From: Natrinema mahii
Lineage (GTDB): Archaea; Halobacteriota; Halobacteria; Halobacteriales; Natrialbaceae
Direction: 5' to 3'
Assembly: GCA_000690595.2 (NCBI GenBank)
Contig: JHUT02000001.1
Coordinates: forward strand, 496,001-560,000
DNA length: 64,000 nt
Under the pieces are notes generated by a model. That model did not search any database and was not told the DNA's origin. It saw only the letters and a list, made by a program, of their open reading frames with translations. The position numbers and the translations under genes are program-made. This document shows, one piece after another, positions 25,361-32,021 of the stretch (position 1 is the first letter of the stretch; each line of letters begins with the position of its first letter).

Positions 25361-26487
25361 CCTAATTGTCGGAGTCCTCTGTTAAGAATATTCTTCGCTG
25401 CGTTGAGATCACGGTCTTCTGTGTGGCCGCATGCCGGGCACGAATGTTCACGTATCCAAATCGGTTTGTCTGTTTCGACGCCGCAACTTGCGCACTCCTT
25501 GGTCGTTCCCTCTGGTTCAACCTTCACAATGTGCGTGCCATGCAAGTCGGCTTTGTATTCCAACAAGTCAAGAAACCGTGACCATGCGGCGTCTTGTTTG
25601 TTTTTCGCGTTCTGACTGGTTTCCAGCATCGGCTTCACATCCAAATCCTCGACGGCCACCACATTGTACTCCCGAACGAGCCACGTTGTGAGCTTGTGCT
25701 GGTAGTCTAGCACTTTCCGCTTGATTGCACGCTTCGCTCGGGCTACTTTCTGGCGTTGGTTCTCCCAGTTGTTCGAGCCGTGTTCTTTCCGGTCGAGTTT
25801 CCGCTGTTCGCGTGCGTAGCGGTCGTACTCGTCGGACAGGTCAAGCGTCTCCACGGAGAGGTTCTCAGACGTGTGGATATAGCTTGTGATACCGAGGTCA
25901 ACACCGATGCAATCGTCCGGTGAGATTGTATTGAGAGACGGTTTTTCTGGCGTCTCTTCGATTTCAGTCACGACGGAAACGTACCAGTTTCCCGTTTTCT
26001 CTTGTTTCAGGATAACCTCATCAATTTCATCTCCCACTGGAACTGTCCGGTCTGCCCGGATTGTGAACCAGCCAATCTTTTCGAGGCGGAGTCGCACGAA
26101 TCGGTCGTCGTCCGTGTTGTGATCCACGTTCCAACGACGAGGTTGATTGTACGACACAGACCGAAATTCACCTGCACCTTGCCATTTCAGCCGCCCACCG
26201 TTGTAGCCTTCATTTCGGCGTTCACGGAGAGTTTCAATATCACGGTGAATCTGGCTGATAGCCTGTTGTGCAGCATGTGCTGATGGGTTGCTGAAGATCG
26301 GCCAGCGGTCTCTCCAATCGGTGAACTTCTTGTGCTGGTCATAGTCAGATGGTCGGTTATCTGAGTCTGCTTGGTAGTAGTCCCGGACAGCGTGGTTGCG
26401 AATCTGCCGAAGAATGTCAATGTGCCGCCACGCTTCGCTCGCCACGTCTTCGGGCAGATACGCACGGAAGCGAAGCGTGTGTTGCAT
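25249..26487 (-). CDS. tnpB: TnpB, RNA-guided endonuclease of an IS1341-type element
   Basis: The protein has 412 residues, full length for TnpB. RuvC residues are intact: Asp197 in IGVDLGI, Glu280 in VVAVEDLDVK, and Asp358/Asp360 in EDRDLNAAKNIL. The zinc finger has Cys332, Cys335, Cys350 and Cys353. TnpB is the ancestor group of Cas12 and cuts DNA guided by an RNA from the element's right end, favouring retention of the element at its donor site. Codon use and GC are lower than in neighbours, indicating recent arrival. It lies 7 nt downstream of the AbrB-like gene in one operon. Confidence 0.95.
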   Translation of the reverse strand: MQHTLRFRAYLPEDVASEAWRHIDILRQIRNHAVRDYYQADSDNRPSDYDQHKKFTDWRDRWPIFSNPSAHAAQQAISQIHRDIETLRERRNEGYNGGRLKWQGAGEFRSVSYNQPRRWNVDHNTDDDRFVRLRLEKIGWFTIRADRTVPVGDEIDEVILKQEKTGNWYVSVVTEIEETPEKPSLNTISPDDCIGVDLGITSYIHTSENLSVETLDLSDEYDRYAREQRKLDRKEHGSNNWENQRQKVARAKRAIKRKVLDYQHKLTTWLVREYNVVAVEDLDVKPMLETSQNAKNKQDAAWSRFLDLLEYKADLHGTHIVKVEPEGTTKECASCGVETDKPIWIREHSCPACGHTEDRDLNAAKNILNRGLRQLGAGRSESTPMQTALPTFTPQREAVDAKRVVEVGSPKA

Positions 26488-26493
26488 TATTGA

Positions 26494-26622
26494 TTACTCC
26501 AGTCTTTCGACGGTAAGTTTCAACTGGTCGCCTTCTTCCAGAGTAAGAGCCTCACGGACTTCCTCTGGAATCGTGACGACACCACGTTGCCGCATCTTTG
26601 GGTAGCATTCCATCTGACTCAT
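26494..26622 (-). CDS. AbrB/SpoVT-like mini-protein within the TnpB element
   Basis: The protein has 42 residues beginning MSQMECYPKMRQRGVVTIP and containing EEVREALTLEEGDQLKLTVE. This is the swapped-hairpin AbrB fold (GVVTIPEEVREAL, GDQLKL) in nearly minimal form. AbrB-type proteins of this size are DNA-binding antitoxins or regulators; here it probably represses the tnpB operon. A 13-bp near-palindrome sits directly before its start codon. The stop is 6 nt before the tnpB ATG. It is likely part of the element rather than host sequence. Confidence 0.85.
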   Translation of the reverse strand: MSQMECYPKMRQRGVVTIPEEVREALTLEEGDQLKLTVERLE

Positions 26623-26623
26623 A

Positions 26624-26636
26624 CAGTATCATACTG
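26624..26636 (-). promoter_or_regulatory. Palindromic operator candidate before the AbrB-like gene
   Basis: CAGTATCATACTG is a palindrome apart from its central base and ends one nucleotide before the AbrB-like start codon. An autoregulatory site is inferred. Confidence 0.45.
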
Positions 26637-26673
26637 ATTCAAGATGAATAAGGGTGTCGGCTTCAACCCCGGG

Positions 26674-26714
26674 GCAGTCGCCTTGTATCCTCTGTACATG
26701 CCCCCACTCGACAT
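26674..26714 (-). pseudogene. 5' part of the small gene disrupted by the TnpB element
   Basis: On the minus strand ATG at 26714 opens MSSGGMYRGYKAT and then meets the element end. A TATA-like GATAGCTATATTTGG at about 26724-26738 suggests that the internal ATG at 26699 (MYRGYKAT) is the leaderless start. Joining the partial codon GC to the 3' fragment at 25228 restores KATAILPER in frame. Confidence 0.6.
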
Positions 26715-26856
26715 CGTTCAGCCAAATATAGCTATCCGGGCTCGCGGCCGGTTCGTCCCAGCCGACGCCGCCGGCCTCGAGCGACCGGCACCCGCGAACG
26801 AAATCGGTTTACCCGCACCGACGTTAGACCGGGCAGTGACCGACGAACGTTCTTCG

Positions 26857-28785
26857 ATGCCCTCCGACGAGCAGCGAAGCGACCCCGATCCCGGCGAGTC
26901 GGCCGGCGGCGGATCGACTGCCGGCGGCGAGGCGACCGACGCCGACGCGGGAGCGACCGATGCCGAGGCGTTCACCATCGCCGACTTCCACGACGCTAGC
27001 CAGCGCGAGGGCCGGCCCGTCCTGACCGCCGCGGCCGTCGCCCGCGCGCTCGAGATCCCCCACGAAGACGCCAGCGAACGACTCGCCGAACTGGCCGAGG
27101 ACGGCTCCCTCGAGCGACTTTCGGTCTCGACGGATCCAGTGGTCTGGTACCCGACGGAACTCGAGGACCTCACGGACCGCGAACGGGTCGTCGTCTTCCC
27201 GAAGCGCCGGGAGATCGTCGTCGACCGTCCGGATCAGTTCACGCGCGCGCAACTGGCCCAGTTCGCCCACCTGGCCGACGCCAACGGTGAACAGGGATAC
27301 CGGTACGTCGTCCGGCCCGAGGACGTCTGGAGTACGCCCCACGACAGCTTCGACGACCTCGCCCGAACGATGCGACAGGCGCTGGGCAAGCGCTCCGAGG
27401 CCCTCGAGGAGTGGGTCCACGGCCAGTGGGACCGGGCCCACCAGTTCCGGCTGACCACCCACGAGGACGGCTACACCGTCCTCGAGGCCCAGACGCCCGA
27501 AATCATGGGCAACGTCGCCCGCCAGAAACTCGACGAAGAACACGTCCACGCGCCGATCTCCGAGACGGAAGACTGGGTCCGGGAGGGTGCGGAGGCGGCG
27601 ATCAAGCGAATCCTCTACGAGGCCGGCTACCCGGTCCAGGACCACCGCGACCTCGAGGCCGGCGAGGCGCTGTCGATCGATCTGACGGTGTCGCTTCGGG
27701 ACTACCAGCGGACCTGGGTCGACCGGTTCGCCGAGGCCGGCGAGGGGGTCTTCGTCGGCCCGCCGGGCAGCGGGAAGACCGTCGCCGCGATGGGCGCGAT
27801 GGCCCACGTCGAGGGCGAGACCCTCGTCCTGGTGCCGAGCCGGGACCTCGCCCAGCAGTGGGCCGACACGATCGTCGAGTACACCTCGCTCGAGCCCCAT
27901 CAGATCGGCCAGTACCACGGCGGGCAGAAGAACGTCCGCCCGGTGACGATCGCGACCTACCAGATCGCGGGAATGGACCGCCACCGCTCGCTGTTCGACG
28001 ACCGCGAGTGGGGGCTGGTGATCTTCGACGAGTGCCAGCACGTCCCCTCGGACGTCTACCGGCGGAGTACGCACCTGCAGTCGAAACATCGCCTGGGCCT
28101 GTCGGCGTCGCCGATCCGGGAGGACGACCGCCAGACCGAGATCTTCACGCTGGTCGGCCCACCGATCGGCACCGACTGGGAGGCGCTGTTCGACGCCGGC
28201 TTCGTCGCCGAACCCGAACTCGAGATTCGCTACGTCCCGTGGGGCGACGACGAGCAACAGAATGCTTACGCGTCGGCCGAGGGCCAGGAGAAGTACCGCA
28301 TCGCCGCCCGCAATCGGGGCAAGATCGACGAGGTGCGATACCTGCTGTCGGCCCATCCCGAGGCGAAGGCGATCGTCTTCGTCGATTATCTCGAGCAGGG
28401 CCGGGAACTCTCCGAGGCGCTCGAGGTGCCCTTCCTCAGCGGGGAGACGCCCCATCACGAGCGCCGGCGACTGCTCGAGGAGTTCCGCCGCGACGAGCGC
28501 GATCTCTTGCTGATCTCGCGGGTCGGCGACGAGGGGATCGACCTGCCGACGGCCGACTTGGCCATCGTCGCCTCGGGACTGGGCGGTTCGCGCCGGCAGG
28601 GCACCCAGCGGGCCGGCCGGACGATGCGGCCCGCTGGCGGCGCGCTCGTCTACGTCCTCGCGACGCGGGGCAGCCGCGAGGAGGATTTCGCCCGGAAACA
28701 GCTCCAGCACCTGGGTCGGAAGGGGATCACGGTCCGCGAACAGCGGGTCGACGACGATTCGGGGACGGGCACGGTCGAGGACTGA
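26857..28785 (+). CDS. XPB/Rad25-like DEAD/DEAH-box DNA helicase
   Basis: The protein has 642 residues from MPSDEQRSDPDPGES. A wHTH-like N-terminal domain (about residues 45-110, LTAAAVARALEIPHEDASERL) precedes an SF2 core with Walker A GPPGSGKT near residue 301, Walker B FDECQH near 390, motif III SASP, and motif VI TQRAGRTMRP near 590. Archaeal XPB-like helicases are linked to nucleotide excision repair or transcription. A GTG at 26836 in the same frame is an alternative start, because GGTTTACCC about 30 nt upstream could place a leaderless transcript there. The gene lies divergent from the gene broken by the TnpB element. Confidence 0.92.
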   Translation: MPSDEQRSDPDPGESAGGGSTAGGEATDADAGATDAEAFTIADFHDASQREGRPVLTAAAVARALEIPHEDASERLAELAEDGSLERLSVSTDPVVWYPTELEDLTDRERVVVFPKRREIVVDRPDQFTRAQLAQFAHLADANGEQGYRYVVRPEDVWSTPHDSFDDLARTMRQALGKRSEALEEWVHGQWDRAHQFRLTTHEDGYTVLEAQTPEIMGNVARQKLDEEHVHAPISETEDWVREGAEAAIKRILYEAGYPVQDHRDLEAGEALSIDLTVSLRDYQRTWVDRFAEAGEGVFVGPPGSGKTVAAMGAMAHVEGETLVLVPSRDLAQQWADTIVEYTSLEPHQIGQYHGGQKNVRPVTIATYQIAGMDRHRSLFDDREWGLVIFDECQHVPSDVYRRSTHLQSKHRLGLSASPIREDDRQTEIFTLVGPPIGTDWEALFDAGFVAEPELEIRYVPWGDDEQQNAYASAEGQEKYRIAARNRGKIDEVRYLLSAHPEAKAIVFVDYLEQGRELSEALEVPFLSGETPHHERRRLLEEFRRDERDLLLISRVGDEGIDLPTADLAIVASGLGGSRRQGTQRAGRTMRPAGGALVYVLATRGSREEDFARKQLQHLGRKGITVREQRVDDDSGTGTVED

Positions 28786-28864
28786 CTGCGGCGGCCTCAC
28801 CGCCGCAGTCTCGCGGCTCGAGCCGAGGCCAATATTCAAGGTCGCGTGTTCGAACCGTACTGAT

Positions 28865-28903
28865 ATGACTGACTCGAGCGCGACCGGGGTGGGACGTCGG
28901 TGA
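28865..28903 (+). CDS. Leader mini-ORF coupled to the HerA-like ATPase gene
   Basis: The ORF encodes 12 residues (MTDSSATGVGRR), and its TGA overlaps the GTG start of the next gene as GTGA (28900-28903). An AT-rich AATATTCAAG at 28831-28840 lies about 25 nt before its ATG, as for a leaderless mRNA. The layout is the same as at 10191 and 16835. Confidence 0.35.
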   Translation: MTDSSATGVGRR

Positions 28904-30669
28904 GCGACGACGCCAAGCAGCGCCAGATCGGCGTCGGCGAGACCGACGACGGTGCCGACCTCAAGCTGCCCGTGGTCGAACTGCTGACCGGGCGTGGGTT
29001 CGTCACCGGAAAGTCGGGGTCCGGCAAGTCGAACACCGCGTCGGTCATCGCCGAGGAGTTGCTCGAGGCCGGCTACCCCCTCTTGATCGTCGACACCGAC
29101 GGCGAGTACTACGGCCTGAAAGAGGAGTACGAGATGCTGCATGCCGGGGCCGACGAGGAGTGTGACATCCAGATCGGGCCCGAACACGCCGAGCAGATGG
29201 CGACGATCGCCCTCGAGGAGAACGTCCCGGTCATCCTCGACGTCTCGGGGTATCTCGACTCGGACGTGGCCGACGAGTTGCTCCGGGAGGTCGCCCGACA
29301 GCTGTTCGTCAAGGAGAAGAAGCTCAAAAAGCCCTTCCTGCTCGTCGTCGAGGAGGTCCACGAGTACATTCCCGAGGGCGGCGGCGTCGGCGAGACGGGC
29401 AACCTGCTGATCAAGATCAGCAAGCGCGGCCGGAAACACGGACTCGGCATTCTGGGGATCAGCCAGCGGCCCGCCGACGTGAAGAAGGACTTCATCACGC
29501 AGGCCAACTGGCTGGTCTGGCACCGGCTGACCTGGGACAACGACACGAAGGTCGTCGGCCGAATCATCGACACCGAGTACTCGGATCTCGTCTCCGACCT
29601 CGACGACGGCCAGGCGTTCGTCCAGACCGACTGGACCGAGACCGACGTTCGGAAGGTCCAGTTCCGGCGCAAGCGGACCTTCGACGCCGGCGCGACCCCC
29701 GGCCTCGAGGACGTCGAACGGCCCGAACTCAAGTCCGTCTCCGACGCCTTAGTCGGGGACCTCCAGCAGATTTCCGAGCGCAAGGACCGCGAACAGGACC
29801 GGATTCAGGAACTCGAGACCGAACTCGAAAAGAAGGAAACGCGGATCGAGACGTTGGAGGACGAACTCTCCTCGGCCCGTGACGTCTCGAGTGCGGCCAG
29901 ACAGATGGCCGACGCCTTGCAGAACACCGAGACGGTCCAGTCCCAGCTGCCCGACAGCGGCGAGGACCTGCGCCGACTCCACGAGGAGATCGCGGACCTC
30001 GAGGCCGAACGCGACGAGTTACGCGAGTCCCTCGAGGAACGTGACGAGCGCATCGCGGCGCTCGAGGCCGAACTCGAGGACCGGACCGACGAACTCGAGC
30101 GGCTCCGCGGGGAGAACGCGCAGTTGCGCGAGGTCGTCCGCGAGCGCGCGGCGGCGACGCGCGAGGCGGACCCGGCCGACGATGCCGACGGGAGCCGACC
30201 CGGGGACGCCGGGACGGGGACCGCAGACGGCGACGAGACCGAGATCGTCCAGGCCGGCGGCGACGCCGTCGAGTTCGGGTACACGCCCGCCGCCGACGGG
30301 GAGGGAGACTCGAGCGGCGGAACGGAGACCGATTCGGCCGCGACCGAGGAGGGCGCGTTCGTCGTCGCGGACGAGGACCGGCGTATCGGTGAGATCCTCG
30401 AGACGGACCTCGAGGATCGACTCGCCCGCGCCTGCGAGGGGTCGCAGTGTTCGGTCGAGACGGCCGAGGCGATCGTGGAACTGTTCGCGCGGGCGGGTCC
30501 GCTCCGGACCGAGACCGTCGCCGCCCGGGTCGATCGGTCGCGGGTCGCGGTCCAGAGTCTGGTCTCGGAGCTGCGAACGGCGGGCGTCCTCGAGCGGGCG
30601 AGCGAGCGGACCTACGCGCTCCACGAGGACATCCGGACGGAGTTGCGGACCGCGACCGCCGGCGACTAG
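28900..30669 (+). CDS. HerA/FtsK-like (DUF87) ATPase with coiled coil and C-terminal wHTH
   Basis: The protein has 589 residues. The HerA-type ATPase core has Walker A GKSGSGKS at residues 37-44, Walker B LLVVEEVHEYIPEG near 147-160, and KISKRGRKHGLGILGISQRP with the Arg-containing sensor region. A long heptad-rich coiled coil follows (about 275-400, many Glu/Leu/Arg). After an acidic linker come about 95 residues with a wHTH look (LFARAGPLRTETVAARVDRSRVAVQSLVSEL). HerA proteins pump or remodel DNA; the fusion to coiled coil and wHTH differs from the repair HerA-NurA pair, and no NurA gene is adjacent. A DNA-bound, oligomeric motor is inferred. GTG start coupled to the mini-ORF at 28865. Confidence 0.9.
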   Translation: MSDDAKQRQIGVGETDDGADLKLPVVELLTGRGFVTGKSGSGKSNTASVIAEELLEAGYPLLIVDTDGEYYGLKEEYEMLHAGADEECDIQIGPEHAEQMATIALEENVPVILDVSGYLDSDVADELLREVARQLFVKEKKLKKPFLLVVEEVHEYIPEGGGVGETGNLLIKISKRGRKHGLGILGISQRPADVKKDFITQANWLVWHRLTWDNDTKVVGRIIDTEYSDLVSDLDDGQAFVQTDWTETDVRKVQFRRKRTFDAGATPGLEDVERPELKSVSDALVGDLQQISERKDREQDRIQELETELEKKETRIETLEDELSSARDVSSAARQMADALQNTETVQSQLPDSGEDLRRLHEEIADLEAERDELRESLEERDERIAALEAELEDRTDELERLRGENAQLREVVRERAAATREADPADDADGSRPGDAGTGTADGDETEIVQAGGDAVEFGYTPAADGEGDSSGGTETDSAATEEGAFVVADEDRRIGEILETDLEDRLARACEGSQCSVETAEAIVELFARAGPLRTETVAARVDRSRVAVQSLVSELRTAGVLERASERTYALHEDIRTELRTATAGD

Positions 30670-30682
30670 CCGTTCCGAACCG

Positions 30683-31792
30683 TCACCGCCGGAGGCGGTC
30701 GCCGACGGTTTCGATCGCGCTCGGCTCGATTCCCTGGTGGACCGGCAGGGCGACGACCGACTCGGCGTAGCGGTTCGCCGTCTCGTAGGCGTCGTCGCCC
30801 CGCACCGACGCCCGGAGGATCGGCCAGGTGTGGGCACCGGCGACGCCGCAGTCCTCGAGGTCGGCGAGCAACGACGACGAGTCGGCCGCCAGCACGGGGT
30901 ATTCGTAAGGGCTGATGCCGGGTGGGAGCTCCGCGTACAGCGGTGTGAGATCGTTTCGGTCGGCCAGCACGCGGCCCCACGCGCGGAAGTTCTCGCGGCG
31001 GGCGGTCCTGATCGCGTCCGGATCGGCGGCGTCGGCGACGGTTGCCGAGAGCTTCGACATCGGTGCCTTCGCGGCCTCGTATCTGGCGGTCGGATCGACG
31101 CTCGAGACATCGTCGTCGTCGAGGAACGACTCGATCGATCGGTAGAGCGGGTCGAGTGCGGTCTCGGCGACCGACGTGGCGAGGAATCGACAGTCGGTGG
31201 CACCGATCCGGCTCGCCCGGCCGGCCAGCGACGACGGCTCGAACGCCGCTTCCACCTCGTCGCTGGCCCGGTAGAGGACGGCCCCGTCGGGGACCGGCAG
31301 CAACTTTCGCAGCGTCGTGAACCCGAGGTCGCCGTGAGTCCCCAGGAGTCGGCCGTCCGCGACGCTGAGCGGCCCGTGGGCGTTGTCGTCGACGTGATAG
31401 CAGCCGTACTCGTCGGTCAGGTCGGCGAGCCGCTCGAGGCCGGGCTGGGGGAACCCGAAGTAGTTGACCGAGGTGACGGCGACAGTGTCCTCGTCCATCC
31501 GGGACTCGAGGTCGGCGAAATCCGGGGCGAGGGACGGTTCGAGGGCGTAGAACCGGGGCTCGAGCCCGAGTTCGCGGAACGGTTCGACGACGGCCGGCGA
31601 GAGGTACGCGGGGACGAGGACGTTGCCGCCGGATTCGACGAGGCCGGCGAGGCCGTCCCGAAGCGCGACCTTGCCGGCACCGTAGTAGGCGTAGCCGACG
31701 CCGGGAGCGTGGCGCTCGACGTAGGCGTCGATCCCCCCGGGGTCCGACCGCGAGAGCGAGGCGTCGAACACGGACGGGGTCGCACTGATCAT
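30683..31792 (-). CDS. DegT/DnrJ/EryC1/StrS-type PLP-dependent aminotransferase
   Basis: The protein has 369 residues. The fold-type I features are YYGAGKVALRDGLAGL near residue 36, SVNYFGFPQP near 105, the PLP-pyridine Asp region VDDNAHGPLS near 135, and a candidate Schiff-base Lys in FTTLRKLLPVPDGAVLY near 160. These enzymes transaminate keto-sugar nucleotides to amino sugars for surface glycans. The PLP-Lys context is divergent, so activity needs confirmation. The gene ends close to and faces the HerA-like gene; its promoter has no clear ATAACAA box. Confidence 0.85.
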   Translation of the reverse strand: MISATPSVFDASLSRSDPGGIDAYVERHAPGVGYAYYGAGKVALRDGLAGLVESGGNVLVPAYLSPAVVEPFRELGLEPRFYALEPSLAPDFADLESRMDEDTVAVTSVNYFGFPQPGLERLADLTDEYGCYHVDDNAHGPLSVADGRLLGTHGDLGFTTLRKLLPVPDGAVLYRASDEVEAAFEPSSLAGRASRIGATDCRFLATSVAETALDPLYRSIESFLDDDDVSSVDPTARYEAAKAPMSKLSATVADAADPDAIRTARRENFRAWGRVLADRNDLTPLYAELPPGISPYEYPVLAADSSSLLADLEDCGVAGAHTWPILRASVRGDDAYETANRYAESVVALPVHQGIEPSAIETVGDRLRR

Positions 31793-31988
31793 ACCTGCGT
31801 TCGTGGGCGGTCAGTAGGAGAGAGGGTCATCAGCGAGAGACGGTTCGTCCGTGCCCTTAGTGATGCGGACGATACGGGGTCAGCGCCCGGTGGCAATCGG
31901 GGCCTACAGCCGCGCTGCGGGTCGCGCAGTTCGCTCGCGCTCCGAGACGGTTACTGCCAGTATCGGCTTACAGCGCACCAGTACTTGC

Positions 31989-31995
31989 ATAACAA
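31989..31995 (+). promoter_or_regulatory. ATAACAA promoter box of the phosphodiesterase-FemAB operon
   Basis: GCATAACAAAGC lies 26 nt before the ATG at 32022. CTTACAG occurs 17 nt further upstream, echoing the promoter at 8724-8730. Confidence 0.5.
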
Positions 31996-32021
31996 AGCCC
32001 GACCGGGGGCACAACGCCTCC

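Larger units (their letters stand above)
25229..26673 (-). mobile_element. IS1341-type (IS200/IS605 family) TnpB element
   Basis: The element carries tnpB and a 42-residue AbrB-like gene but no TnpA transposase, so it is presumably mobilised in trans. Its ends have related inverted CCCCGGGG motifs: CACCCCGGGGTCAAGCC at 25239-25255 and GGCTTCAACCCCGGGGC at 26659-26675. Its GC content is clearly lower than that of the surroundings. The limits are set by the point where the interrupted gene can be rejoined in frame and may be off by 1-3 nt. No target duplication is expected for this family and none is seen. Confidence 0.75.

Noticed and set aside
25249-26487. Cas12 effector
   Set aside because: Length (412 residues), zinc-finger position and IS1341-type ends identify TnpB; there is no CRISPR array or cas gene nearby.
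26824-29523. Long minus-strand frame of 899 codons
   Set aside because: It is antisense to the helicase and HerA-like genes. High GC leaves the opposite strand open; it has no coherent domain and lies under well-supported proteins.
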